This document shows positions 1 to 11,482 of a stretch of DNA of 64,000 bases, one piece after another. The translations under genes were made by a program, and so were the position numbers. The stretch is from Lamellibrachia columna. Lineage: Eukaryota > Annelida > Polychaeta > Sabellida > Siboglinidae. Every line of letters begins with the position of its first letter. The first letter of the stretch is position 1. The stretch is from assembly GCA_963662155.1 (NCBI GenBank), contig OY759262.1, positions 11,742,082-11,806,081 on the forward strand. The letters are read 5' to 3'. The notes under the pieces are model-generated. The model was not told where the DNA came from. It saw only the letters and a list, made by a program, of their open reading frames with translations, and made no database searches.

Positions 1-203
1 CAAGATTCGTAAAGCCACCGGACAGGTTAGACTTGTGAATTGGCCGGTGAATGTCATGTTTCATTGCGCGCACATCTCTCATACTAATAAATGTGATGAC
101 TGGGAACACTGTCGCGAAGTTACGTTTTATTGACTAGTATATCATATCGTAGTGACATCAGGACAAGCAATGTTACAACGCATAAACGTAAGTCACTGGT
201 TTC
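1..203 (+). mobile_element. 3' end of a decayed Ty3/Gypsy pol, tail of the preceding repeat unit
   Basis: This stretch matches 14,401-14,603, 31,338-31,540 and about 56,908-57,113, the downstream end of the Gypsy-like block in the other units. The plus-strand translation of its first bases resembles the basic, proline-rich C-terminus of Gypsy pol (RFVKPPDRLDL). It shows that another copy of the ~17 kb unit lies left of the window. At 203/204 it jumps directly into sequence that in unit 2 lies 2.4 kb further on. Confidence 0.7.
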
Positions 204-1680
204 CTAGTACAGTTAATGTTTATGGCTGATTTCATTGTATCCCATAATGTTTTATTGTTCATGCAATTGAAATGTTTCTCCATTTTGTCGTTTTTCCTCT
301 CTCAGTTTGATGTTAAGTTCCTTTTGCACCCGTTTGACCTCTTGTCTGTCTCTCCTTGCAAACGCCAACTTTTTTCTATGTATGCAGTCTTTGATCTCCT
401 TGGTTATGTAAGGTTTGTTGTTGGGAAAACATTTCACAGTTTTCTTTGGAATGACAGTTTCTGTGCAAAACTTGATATAGTCTGTCATTGAATCTGAAGC
501 AGTGTTGATGTCGGGATTGTCCTGAGTGAAAACCTCCCAGTATGTGCACATGAAACAGCCCTTAAGCCTCTCTACATTGTCAACAGACCACACATTAATG
601 GTTTTCAACACGGGTTTGCTTCTCTTCAGGACTGGTCGGTATGTGGGTATGAAATGAACAGTATCATGGTCTCAGTTGGCAATAGGTGATTTGATCTTAG
701 CTGTGTATGTACCTGGTATATTCCCACAACATTTGTCCAGTGTCTTGCCTTTGCGAGAAGCCTGGAAGACTGAATTCCAGCTTGCAGTGATTAAAATCAC
801 CCAGGATGAAAACTGGTGCTTCAGGAGTCCGTTCTAGTTGCTTGTAGACACAGTTTGCAATGAGTGTAGCTGCTCGGGCCGCATTTGCACTGGGGGGCTA
901 AACAGAACAAATTAGAAAAATAAAGGTCTGAGGCTTAAGCAGAGCAGTTCTACATCGGGGTGCACATGATGTCTTTGGTTGTGTGCTGCCTGCACCACTG
1001 GTCGTTGACGCACCGATGCCTCCCCCTTTGCCCTTCCCTGAATGTTCATCTCTGTCTACTCGAATGAGCGAAAAGCCACCAATTTCCAAAAGAGAATCAG
1101 GAATGTCTTTGTTCAACACCAAGTCTCGGTAATAGTCATGACACAGGCCTCACGAAATTCGTAGCATACATTGGCTTGCTGTCGCAGCTCGTCCATCTTG
1201 GGTTTCAGGGATCGTGCATTGCTAAAAATCATAGAAGGAAGATGGGGAGGCCTAAGTCTTCTTCTTCGTAGGCGCTGCCTGACAACACCTTTCCTGCCTC
1301 TTTTCCTCTGGCGTGTTTGCTGTTTGTTGTTGTCGAGATGTCGAGATGGTTGTCTGTAAGCTCAAGTAGTTCAATGGGTGGAGCAACGCCGCTGTCACGA
1401 AGTGCCAGCAGCATGTAGCTAGTGTAGGTGAGCACTCGCTGACGCTGGTCGCCATTTTCGGAGCGAGGTGTCATGAAGCTTGATGTAAAGAGTCCGGAAG
1501 AAGTGTCCACTTCGCGTAACTTGCCATCACATTCAATCGCATATTGTCCAAATCCAAGGATCATAAAAGTCAGTAGAACTATACATAGAGTATCTAACCA
1601 ATGTAAAACATCGCAGCCGTCTGTTCCCCTCCCCACTGCGCAGCGCCACCTATTGTATACAGCAAGGCCTTCTGGATGAC
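204..1680 (-). mobile_element. L2-type non-LTR retrotransposon remnant (endonuclease and linker), unit 1
   Basis: Reading the minus strand, 1,636 down to 204 gives an N-terminal region, an apurinic endonuclease region with the catalytic-type segment VFILGDFNH near 780-810, and a basic linker (KCFPNNKPYITKEIKD) near 400-440. These resemble L2/Maui-type LINEs known from fish and invertebrates. The frame is broken by stops and indels, and the reverse transcriptase part present in units 2 and 3 is deleted here. It is a dead fragment. Confidence 0.75.
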
Positions 1681-3297
1681 AGAAACACCGGCAAGCACGT
1701 TCAACTTTATATTAAAAACTTAAGTTAAATGTAACACATCGCTGTAGAAAAGTATAACAATTCCTCGTTAATATTACTGCTTCACTATCTATACGAAACA
1801 TTTGTACAGAAAGCGAAACAAACCGCTGTGTGCTATTATTTTGTGTCACGCATTCTAATAACTGTTTCTACATGTTTCTACATGAGTCTCCTGGTAGATG
1901 CATTACATACATATCGTGTTCTTTTCGTGATTACTGTCGGTAAAATACCATGTCGGTACGAACATATCAGTATTTGGTATTCAAAGACACTGAGAAGAAA
2001 TATTGTTACCCACGGAAGTATTATTTCCGAACACGCCACGTTCTAATGTTATATTAATGTTTTGTTAATGTTGTCCGACATTCTGTAAGTAGGCGCCTAC
2101 CCTAAAATCTAAATATAATCAAACTTTAAATTGTAAAGGTTGTTTGAAGTCTATTTGTCACCAACAGTCCAAAAACGCAATTGTTTAATATCTGATATAG
2201 TAACGGCTACGTCAGCGGCAAAATTAGCTAAATGCTGTGCTTTCACCATGACGAGAGTTATTTCCTATCCAAATATAAAACTGGCAGGAATATTACAATT
2301 TGTATCTTCATATTATATAAAGCATAATATGTAAAAAAAAATATGCATAACAATTTGGTAACGTAATTGTTTTATGATATTTATTAAGTCAAGGAAAACC
2401 ACATATTACCTCAATTTCGACGATATTAATTTTCGTTGTCTTACAACGAGAAATGTCAATTCACTAAAACTCTGTCAACAGTTTCATTTATTGTTTATTT
2501 TTCTAAAATGCCAAAAAAGGAAGGGAAAAAGAAAAAATTTTAAAGCATAATATGTCAAATATGCATAAAACAATTAGTAACATTAATTATTTTATATAAA
2601 AAATGTGTTTTTCTATCTTGTATGCGCCCCCTAAGTAATGTTCGTACAAAATTCCATCTATTGTTATCAAACCCAAATTTGACAAGAGTAAGGTCTGGCA
2701 CAGTACTTTCGTACGTATGGTCAGTGATAAAGGCATCTGGCTCTGGGGTTGCCTTTGTTTAACATAGGGTGGCTCGTGCATTTACCATGCCTCTAAATGT
2801 CTACCATTGCTTTTTTTTAAACACTGTTTTATTTCGCGTAATGATTCTTCCTGGTAGTCATGCAGCTGATTGTAAGTTGTACGTTGCCACAGACGCTGTC
2901 AGTCACCAACCACGAAACTAACTTCCGGTTGTATAAGTGTTTATGACAAAACCTACAAAGGTCGTGCCTTTTTGCAAAATCATACGGTACTGTCATTTAA
3001 AATGTACAAAGCACATATTTATTTCTATTTCCCAGAAACACATCGGCCAAGACAGGAAATGGTACAAGGTATAAACGATTCAGCGTACATCCACACTTTG
3101 CGTGGGATAAAGTGACACATTCACGTTTCAATAGGTCGTCAGGTCTGCCAGGGGTAATGTAGCATTGCTACCACCCTGGCATGTGAACATTGGTATTCCA
3201 TCTCAGCGCCTAGCAGTACCGCGGACCGTTAGGTATGGTCCAATGTGTTCATGTATAATTCAAAAACGTGATGTAACGGACAATAATGATACTACGA
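1681..3297. other. Non-coding spacer of unit 1
   Basis: AT-rich spacer between the LINE remnant and the 3' end of USP-1. Only short ORFs without recognisable motifs occur, and their frames are not kept between units. I see no RNA gene or clear transposon end. Confidence 0.6.
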
Positions 3298-3308
3298 TTT
3301 ATTTTATT
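3298..3308 (-). terminator. Candidate poly(A) signals of USP-1
   Basis: Two overlapping TTTATT hexamers on the plus strand (3,298-3,303 and 3,303-3,308) read AATAAA on the minus strand, about 600 bp past the USP-1 stop. They are kept at 20,077-20,087 and 37,138-37,148 in the other units. The cleavage site is not determined. Confidence 0.4.
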
Positions 3309-3908
3309 TAAGTTTAATTCGTGAATTTGCTCGTCCATATCCAAGCGCGTGAAAATGCTACAGACAACAAACAAGACTAAAATACTCCATCATATGCAAT
3401 GTTGTGTATCATGTATGCTATGCATGTTTAGCTAATAATAATAAGAGCAGCTAGCATCGCGTAGACAGACCAAACACATAAGATCGTAATATAATATATT
3501 TTGGAAAGATGCTAGGCTATCAATTCATTCCGCAATTACATTTATGAACAGCAACCGTTTCGATGTGGCTCTTTCAAGAACAATTCTGGAGTAGCAGAAT
3601 GACAACGAGTTGAGCGATAATCGCCCAACGACGCACATCACGTGATTAACAACTCGGATGTTAGAAAGGCTCGTTCTATAACTCGTTCAACACCGAAAGC
3701 ATAATTGATTCTAGTTACACAAGCAATCGCAATTGCATGTCTTGCATCGGTACGAATTTGAGTCATATATCCATAGTTATAAATATGATTTGTAAGAAAT
3801 AAATAGTTGGACACGATGTCGCAATATCATCGTGCAGCGCGCTCCCTTCCATCAACATGCAGTGTTGTCTGCTTGAGTTCAAGTTATGAGCCGTATCACC
3901 TCTCAACA

Positions 3909-5107
3909 CTAGTCGGTTGATCTATGCGATAATGGACTAACAGTTTTCTTTTGGATTGACGGACAAATCAGCACCGGTACGGCCGACTGCCGAATGACGT
4001 AATCGCTAACGCTACCAATCAGTGCGCGCCGCACAACGTCGAGGCCACGTGACCCAAGAACGATCATGTCGGCTCCCTCATCATCGATGACTTTAATGAT
4101 GCCGTCGCCAGTATTTCGGTTCGCGACACCAGCAAGCTTGAATCTGATCTGCGCATCAAACAGAAAGTAACGAGTACTTACGATGACAGATTATCGAAGG
4201 CAGGTAAACAAGAGCGATGTGACATTACTATACAATACGATACGAATACTTCTATCGCGTCTTAATCCTCAGAATCCGAGTTCAGAGAACATCAAACGCA
4301 AATCTCAAAATCGGCTGCGATGTTAGAGTTGTCAACAAATGATGGACGAATACGCGAAGGAAGGTAAGCACGGTTAAACACGAAAGATGGGGAAAGTCCC
4401 TAACACGCCTCTTCGTTTTTGTCAATCATTTTAAACAAACCTTTTAAAAATATGGGTTGCTTTATTAGTCAAAGCGGGTATGCCAGTTGAACATTGAACT
4501 TCAACTGGTAGTTATAAAAATAAAAATGTGTTTAGAGAAAGTAAATAGTGTGTTCGGTACGCCTCATCATTTGTTGTAACATGATGGTACCTAGATACTC
4601 CTACCCAACTGCGTAATTACAAACATGATTAACCATGCGTCGTTTCCTGCTTGTGCGGAGGTAGAAATGAAAATTTAACAATTATATTTTGGAAGGTTTC
4701 CTTTTAAATATCGGCTTTGACAGTTTACGTTGCATCAACGAGGCCTACGGCTTCCGTCGTCCAGTGCATCAGTAAGGAACTGTGCGAGACTCACCAACGA
4801 GGAAAGGGGCAATTAAAGAAGAAGAATTTTTATTTGACCCCTCAAACATTTCACAATATACATGTATACCCATATTGAATTATAATTTTTTCATAATACA
4901 CGTGTATGTGGTGATGAGTAAACATGAAACATATTACGATAAATAAACAATTAGGGTCAGGAGACACCTCTACGATTTTTATAGTCGCTATCGAGGAGCC
5001 ACCTTACAAGCTAAAATTAAACTAAATCAGTTAGTCAAACAAATAAAATTCTTCCGAGAAAAATAAAAACCATAATAATATAATCTCTGATTGTGTATGT
5101 ACGCACG

Positions 5108-5151
<44 letters not shown>

Positions 5152-6392
5152 GCGTGTGCGTGTGCGTGTGCGTGTGCGTGTGCGTGTGCAATGTGCGTGT
5201 GCATTGTGCGTGTGCGTGTTCGTGTATCAATATTCTCGCTTGATTATATGTTTGTAGTTAAGGCATCTTTTAGTATAAGGGTGACAGGTGGTTGTCTTTT
5301 TAATCATGCATACAAATATAGCAAGTTTGCATGAATCTTGATAATTTTGTAAAAAATAAAGTGTGGCCTACTTAGCCAATCCCTGTAAGCTGTGTGTATT
5401 AAGCTTTCCTTTAACTATGATAGGAATATTACTAAATAAAAAATTTAAATTATTAGTTTTATAAGCATATATTTCATTCTTGATTCGTGTAAAACAATTA
5501 TGTATGTCATAGTTGAAGATTATTCCCCAGTTTTGTAAATAAACTGGTAAATCGCCATGTCAATGTTTATAATAAAATTGTAATTGTTGTTATTTACGAA
5601 TGTCTACTTTTAACATGCTGAATTGTTTATGAAGGGGCGTTGTGTGAGAATTATAATTGCTTACGGTAATAATTCTCAAAGCTTTCTTTTGAAGTTTTAT
5701 TATTCTATTTGATTGAAAACCCCAAGCCATGATGCAGTAATTAATGTGTGGTACAATTAATTAATTTTATAATAATGTTTTAATTTATTTAGCATATCTA
5801 TGTTTTTAAAACAAGTATTTGAAATTGTTTGCATTATTACTGCAGCTGACGCTTTAATGGAGAAACCAGCTTCTGGAGGAGACGCTTTAATAGAGCAACC
5901 AACTTATGGAGAAGATGTTTTAATTGAGAAATCAGCTTCTATGGTGATACATTAAAGGAGCAACCACCTTCTGGAGGAGATGACACATTAAGGGAGCAAC
6001 CATCTTCTGGAGGAGATGACACATTAAGGGAGCAACCACCTTCTGGAGGAGATGACACATTAAGTGAGCAACCATCTTCTGGAGGAGATGACACATTAAG
6101 GGAGCAACCATCTTCTGGGGCAGATGCAATAATGGAGCAATCAGCTACTATGCGAACACAAGGAGATGCATTAACGGAATAAAGAACTTATGGAGTTTAC
6201 CTTCCTCACAGTAAGCTCGTATTGGTAGTCTTTCTCCAGCTGTCGTACATTGTCTATCTGATTCTCCAACGCCTTCGTCCACTCAGTCGCTGGGATTTTG
6301 AGGCCTTCTGATGGACACAAACACGTCGACGTTCAACCCCTTGTTGAATGGCACTTTGTATGAAGACATAACGCGCGTGCGTGCGTGCGTGC

Positions 6393-6441
<49 letters not shown>

Positions 6442-8764
6442 CGTGGGTACCTGCGTGCGTCTTGCATGCGTGCGTGTCACGTCTTCTCCAAACAAGCTAT
6501 CAACGTCTTGTTCAGAGCCTTGATTAATTCACCAACGTTTAATTGTCTATATGTCTACTACTCCCAATCACGGACATTCTTTATGCTCTCTACCTACATA
6601 AACTAACTGTTAAATTGGTCTTTCATAACGTCATCCTAAAAGTACGTGGTGCTGTTATTCTAAATATTGACATATGCAAAGTAGCGACACTCACCCGAAT
6701 TCACATTTCTTCTGATCTCGACATCAACAATCATGCTATTGTTAAGCCTGGCGCACAGTTGAGCTAACGCGATGCGACGCGATTTTAGTTGGCTGGCGTT
6801 TGGTCACTGTGTGTAATAGCTAGCGACGCGATCTTCGGGACTGCACGAGGCGCTAACCGACGCGAAGCTTTAAAGATCCAAAATCTAATCGTTTTTATCG
6901 TCAAATCATGTTAAAAGAATTACAGCTTAAACGTGTTTTAATGAACCACGATTTTAAAGTAAAATGAGAGCGTTATCTCTTTATGAATATCGACCTTGTC
7001 ATTCAGCATACAATGAAAATATTATATTCGTAACATTTAAGTTAGTGAAAAAAACGGTCAAATTCTATGAACAAATCGCAGTTCATAAACACATAATAAT
7101 CGTCGTGTCGGCAAGATATTGTTTGTGCAAACGACGAAAACATTGCTTAAGCCAGACGCACACAGTGCGAGACGCGACACGTTGAGAAACGACGCCTGGT
7201 ATGGTCGCATCGGCTGCTTGCGTCTTGGGCAGTCGACTCATGATTCAACAACCAAATCCCTCACAATGAGGCGCAGAGACAAAAATTGCGTCGCTAGCTA
7301 TTGTACACAGAGCCGATGAGACGGCAACGGGCAAATAATTTGTCGCGCAGCCTCATGTCGCGTTTAACTTAAACATTAAGATAATTAAGACTGAACATAT
7401 GCTCCATGTGCACTCAATTCAGTTCATCTTAGTGTCCCATAATTAACTGAACTATGGGAGATATCGACTGCATGGATAACATGTCGGTTTTGGAAGAAAC
7501 GCAAACATCCACCGAAAGCTATCAAAACTAAAACACCTCCCGGACCAGGCCTCGTGTATCGAATAGTAGCAGTAAATACAATAAGTACAATACGCAACCA
7601 GAAAGACTGCATTACAGCATATTCGTTAATTTACCTTTGAACGTGAAGAGCGGCAAATCTGGTACTTGCGGTATGTGACAAAGCACGACGAGATCGACGC
7701 TTTGGTGGATGTTTTTTATATACCCTGGAACATAAATAATCAGGATGCTTCACACCGCAAATAGGTCACACTAGGCCAATCACCATGTCTGGAAGTGTAT
7801 TTTGTTTCTGCTTGACGACACTGAAAATGCTTTAGGAAAATAACGACAACTTACAACGACACGTCAAACACAAATGTGTAGGATTGTTTTAAACGATTTG
7901 TACATCGCACACGCGCACGCACATAAACTTGATTGATACATTCGTAACAACACGCCGCTCTATCTGGACTTCCGATGTTTTCATCAGCGGTCACAGTTCC
8001 GGGTCTCCTGTCTTGCATTCCGCTGTGTCATCTCCCCGTTAAACACTGCTTAGTGTAGTCGGTCGTCTCCGGACAGCATGGTCAATGCAACTACCAACAT
8101 CATTGGAGTTCTCGCACACAACGGCATTGATCACAAAGGACATATATATTCTGGATTATCGTTGTACTGACGCAAAGCCACCGAGAACAGCCATAGGAAT
8201 GAATGAAGATCGGACCGGAATTACCGTTCGGCCGATAGGAACGCTATCGATCGCGACCGGAGCTCGGACTGCAGAAGGCCGGCGCATGAAGACAAGCCGC
8301 GGGCGTAGATGTGTCAATACCACACCGTGTGCGTTTTATCTGTATCTCAAGAGAACACAGCTTCGGGCATTACGCATTTAGTTGTATACGGAGGCGCCTC
8401 TGCGCCAGTCTGTTTGAAATGCAGCAATACGACAAGCATAAAACGACGGTGTTTGTTCTTTAGCGAGCAAAGTAGTCATTTGCAAGCGCCTTTTTCGGAT
8501 GGCACATGTGTAGATTTCTAATTGTGTGTTGAATCCAAAGCCGTCATCCTGCTACTTCCTGCATAGACAGCACCACGGTTTAGAATTAGAAGCAAGACAG
8601 GCCCTTCCAGAAACCGAGTTGGGTGTAAAATTAGTTTTTCATCTATGTGACAACCTATCTGGCTACATACAATAAGTTCCATGATTTTGCATGTAATTAT
8701 AATCGCAGAGCTATATGAGAGATTTAGTGCCCACCCTAAGCCACTAAAGGGAGTGGATTAAGGT

Positions 8765-8814
<50 letters not shown>

Positions 8815-10547
8815 TATATATATATATATCCCTGAACGTCTGACTCCTTAGGGCTTAGGAATGTTGACTATTATCAAGACGAAACAAGAAAACAAGATGC
8901 AGTATTGCTGAGTGAGAGAAGGTTCCTTGCAAAACCTACGCGCACTTGTTGCATAATATCGCTCACAACATAATGCTTTCGGTCATTCCCGAACGAGTAT
9001 TTAAATTAAGTATTTATGTTTAGCAAGAAAATACAAAACTTGTCTAAGCATTTACTTATGTGGACTTCACCATTTCATACAAGGCCTTGGCACATCAATC
9101 ATGTTTATCATGTTTTGAAAACAGCATTTTTCAAAAACAAAACTTCATCCATGTTTTTATAGGAACAACTATTTCCAAAAACGTTTCTATGTAGCATGAC
9201 CCTATTGTTAATACGTAACAGATAACCGTTTCGTATTGTCTTGCAGTTGTGAATGCTTGCTATCATTAATGATTTACTGGTGATGATGCCCAGCCCGAAG
9301 AAGGAACGGTGCACTCTCTCTTATACAATCATGATGCTGAGCAGTTGCCTACTGTGATCCCATCAGGGAATTACAAGCATCATCGATTGTACACCTTCCT
9401 TCGTGTTAACGTCAATTATTTCAGTGAGTTGGCGGACAATAGGTATGACCATGTATAAATTGCCAACGCATCCCTCGCTAACGCAACCAACCTGGTGCGA
9501 TGTTGGTATATGTTGTTATGAACATATATTATGTTATTCTGTATACAATTGGCCCTCAGATTTGTCCATCTCATTGCACGACTGTGCCAGCATCAATGAG
9601 TTCGCGTGAACAACGTTGAATTGGTTTCTACGTAACACATACACTGCCAGGCTTCTTACATTAACAAGATGAAGATTTAAAAAATGTGACGAAATCTCCA
9701 TAAACAAACCACCAAAGGCCGTGGTTTCAGAACTGGCAATCGAGTGATCTTGCTAGTGTTAGTGGCACAAGAAGACGAGACCCAGTTTCGTCTCTGACTG
9801 GGGATATTTGCGCTACTTGTAATATAGCTATCATCACCATTGTAACATAGCTATCATCATCATTGCTTCCAAATGTAGCGTAAAAACATATGTTTGTATT
9901 AAAGAAACTAAAGTGTGTACACGATGTTTATATTTTGTCTTACTGTTGGTAATATGGTAAACATAGCGCGTTATTTGAGTACGCTCATGACTCAACACAA
10001 CTATGCACCACGCGACATTTTTTTACCGATCATTCGCGTCTAATGGAGTGGCTGAAAATACGCTAAAACAATTAAATGTGACAAATGCCAAAATGTTGTA
10101 AGGCAAACGATAAACACAATAATCAAAATGCAGACAGGAATACGAACCCGTTTGCACCTATGCTATTCTATAAAACGTGTAGTAGGCCAAGGTCGAACAT
10201 TGCACATAACAGCTAGCGAGATAACCATAGAAACGACGCGAAACAATACACGCTTCCGCGCGGCGAACTGCCGCGAACCGAACGCCGAATACGAATCGAC
10301 AAATCGATTGACCCCGAGCGAAACGTCAGCCGAAAGCTGTGTGTCATATTTGCTTTAACCTATATTACAGCGAACTCGCTGCGTAAAGCAAAGTGCACTT
10401 ACAGTCGAAGGCGATTTTCGATTGCGAGCTAGCGTCCACAGCTACCACGACGATTTTGCCGACCACCGGTGTGGTATAGCTGCGAGATGAAACCACGGAA
10501 AGGCGAGACATTTGGGCTGTTTCCTCATCATTCTTGGCGGTAGACAT
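3909..10547 (-). CDS. Universal stress protein USP-1, four coding exons
   Basis: Coding exons on the minus strand are 10,547-10,403, 7,724-7,635, 6,307-6,201 and 4,148-3,909 (145, 90, 107 and 240 nt; intron phases 1, 1 and 0). All borders are GT-AG; the first donor reads GTAAGT. The 193-residue product has a 30-residue leader, a first beta strand KIVVVAVDAS (31-40), Trp49 formed across a splice junction, and the C-terminal USP core. That core has GDG at 128-130, MIVLGSRG at 142-149, and then nine residues followed by GS (159-160), which is the G-x2-G-x9-G-S/T ATP-binding pattern of UspA-type proteins. USPs are small soluble nucleotide-binding proteins linked to stress responses; animal targets are poorly known. 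The start is the only ATG in frame before the core in exon 1. Introns 1-3 are 2,678, 1,327 and 2,052 bp and hold repeats but no other gene I recognise. Confidence 0.9.
4806..5095 (-). mobile_element. Possible LINE 3' tail in USP-1 intron 3
   Basis: On the minus strand this ends in a sequence containing CAAATAAAAATTCTTCTTC, an AATAAA-like signal followed by TTC triplets. A related tail, AAACAAATAAACTTG followed by TTC triplets, lies inside the Gypsy remnants at 13,141-13,185, 30,079-30,125 and 55,700-55,745. That suggests a dispersed retroposon family ending in a TTC simple repeat. It also occurs at 21,590-21,880 and 38,650-38,760. No coding part is present. Confidence 0.35.
5111..5220 (+). 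repeat. TG microsatellite with CGTGTG repeats, unit 1
   Basis: A run of TG dinucleotides passes into CGTGTG hexamers. It lies in intron 3 of USP-1. Homologous tracts of different length occur at 21,889-21,995 and 46,735-46,850. Confidence 0.95.
5850..6150 (+). repeat. 36 bp minisatellite, five units, unit 1
   Basis: Degenerate older repeats (5,850-5,944) are followed by five copies of a 36 bp unit based on GAGCAACCACCTTCTGGAGG and GATGACACATTAAG. Copies alternate between ACC and ATC variants, so a 72 bp higher-order period is visible. The plus strand reads as EQPPSGGDDTLR repeats. The array ends about 50 bp from the exon 3 splice donor (minus strand, 6,200). Confidence 0.95.
6372..6480 (+). 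repeat. CGTG/TG microsatellite beside the exon 3 acceptor, unit 1
   Basis: CGTG repeats are followed by about 19-20 TG dinucleotides and then CGTG again. On the USP strand this is a CA-rich tract in intron 2, starting only about 64 nt upstream of the exon 3 acceptor at 6,308. The TG run is shorter in units 2 and 3. Confidence 0.95.
6742..6873. mobile_element. Candidate TTAA-flanked GCGACGC-rich MITE
   Basis: A ~124 bp GC-rich island with repeated GCGACGCGA motifs is bounded on both sides by TTAA. It begins GCCTGGCGCACAG. The inverted ends match poorly, so the class is uncertain. Copies are in intron 2 of all three USP genes (about 23,513-23,644 and 48,508-48,640). Confidence 0.4.
7147..7367. 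mobile_element. Second candidate TTAA-flanked MITE in USP-1 intron 2
   Basis: It begins TTAAGCCAGACGCACACAG, is rich in GCGACGC motifs and ends at TTAA. The unit 3 copy (48,903-49,142) keeps an extra stretch near the right end (GCGCCAGCTCTGCCTGG) that units 1 and 2 have lost. Confidence 0.4.
8766..8830. repeat. AT dinucleotide array, unit 1
   Basis: About 32 TA/AT dinucleotides in intron 1 of USP-1, with a single non-AT interruption, followed by TCCCTGAACGTCTGACTCC. It is the simple form of a locus that is a multi-arm palindrome in units 2 and 3. Confidence 0.95.
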
Positions 10548-10690
10548 TCTGCTATACGACGCCGAGCAGTGTCTTCCAGGCCCTACGGCATTCTACGCAA
10601 GATGGCGCTACGTCTAGACTGCATGACGTCACGGCATGGAATGACGTTTGTGGCGTACCCGGCCGCCGTTCGCGGAGTGACCTAGTAACG
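10548..10690 (-). promoter_or_regulatory. Proximal promoter / 5' UTR of USP-1 with a palindromic CRE
   Basis: A perfect TGACGTCA (cAMP-response element, CREB/ATF type) lies at 10,624-10,631, about 77-84 bp upstream of the start codon. A second ATGACG half-site is at 10,641-10,646, and AAGATGGCGCT, a YY1-like motif, is at about 10,599. All are kept in units 2 and 3. The transcription start is unknown, so some of this may be transcribed. Confidence 0.5.
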
Positions 10691-11482
10691 GCTGCCGCTG
10701 GAGATTTCTTGCAAAGATATTTAACACATACGCCTGCATTACAATCTATATAACATGGACAAAACAACATTGCGCGATGAATAATTGAATAAAGTAACGC
10801 AATGTGAACAATTAATTATTTTCTTTTTTTACATTATGCAACACTGTCATGACCAACTTGCGTGTGTATGTGACTGAAATAAAGTTCGTTCATTCATTCA
10901 TTCCATTCATTCATTCAATAGTTAAAAAAATTGCACTATTCAGAGCTACCAAGTCTCACGCATTTGGCGTGAGACTCGTACACCTGGCTTCAATCTCAGG
11001 CTCTTACGCATTTATGTGTAAACCTCACGCATATTGTCCGTTTCGTTTAATAATTATAATAGAAGCATTATTTCCTTGCACATGTTGATGTGTTATTATT
11101 TTCACGCACGTGCTGATAGCGCAGTGTGTCCAGGGTGATTTTTATCATCGTCGGTGACGTCGCTACTTATATAATCACATATGATCATAAACAGACAGAA
11201 CACGTAATAGCCCCGTGTGTTAGTGCCAGAGTGATTGTGAAATGGGTATGGTTGGTGCGTGTTGCGAGCACGGGCCCCGCGCACCTCGTTGGATTACTGA
11301 CTGTCAAACTTGCAAAGACCTCCCATTGAAATGTGAGCCAACAGAAGAATTGCTTAAGAAAGCGTAAAATGCTATATTGGCTTACTAGTAATGGCAAACC
11401 TTGAGCGTGCTGAACATCTGCGTCTTCTGAGCAGTTAACTCTGACGTGTGCGGGTGTGTTAAAATACCAGACGTCTACCACG
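10691..11482. other. Non-coding spacer between USP-1 and the Gypsy remnant
   Basis: Contains short CATT repeats (about 10,888-10,918) and a short inverted sequence around TCTCACGCATTTGGCGTGAGA (10,953-10,973). No gene recognised. Confidence 0.6.

Noticed and set aside
1229..1636. 135-codon minus-strand ORF repeated in all units, at first a candidate small membrane protein
   Set aside because: It runs into L2-type LINE endonuclease sequence and lines up with the N-terminal region of that element, so it is retrotransposon sequence.
5027..5334. ORFs of poly His-Thr or Cys-Val over the TG tracts
   Set aside because: Pure products of dinucleotide repeats in different frames; the same applies at 6,283-6,606, 21,810-22,105, 46,417-46,934 and 48,024-48,362.
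5945..6180. Open plus-strand reading of EQPPSGGDDTLR repeats
   Set aside because: It is a 36 bp repeat read in one frame. Unit 3 has a 1 bp deletion and a stop in it, and there is no start context. Treated as a minisatellite in an intron.
8085..8381. 98-codon plus-strand ORF in USP intron 1
   Set aside because: No recognisable motif, and the frame is broken by the 405 bp difference in unit 3. Best seen as intron sequence.
9108..9314. 68-codon minus-strand ORF kept in all three units
   Set aside because: Conservation matches that of surrounding intron DNA. Substitutions between units are not biased to silent sites. No splice sites link it to USP exons.
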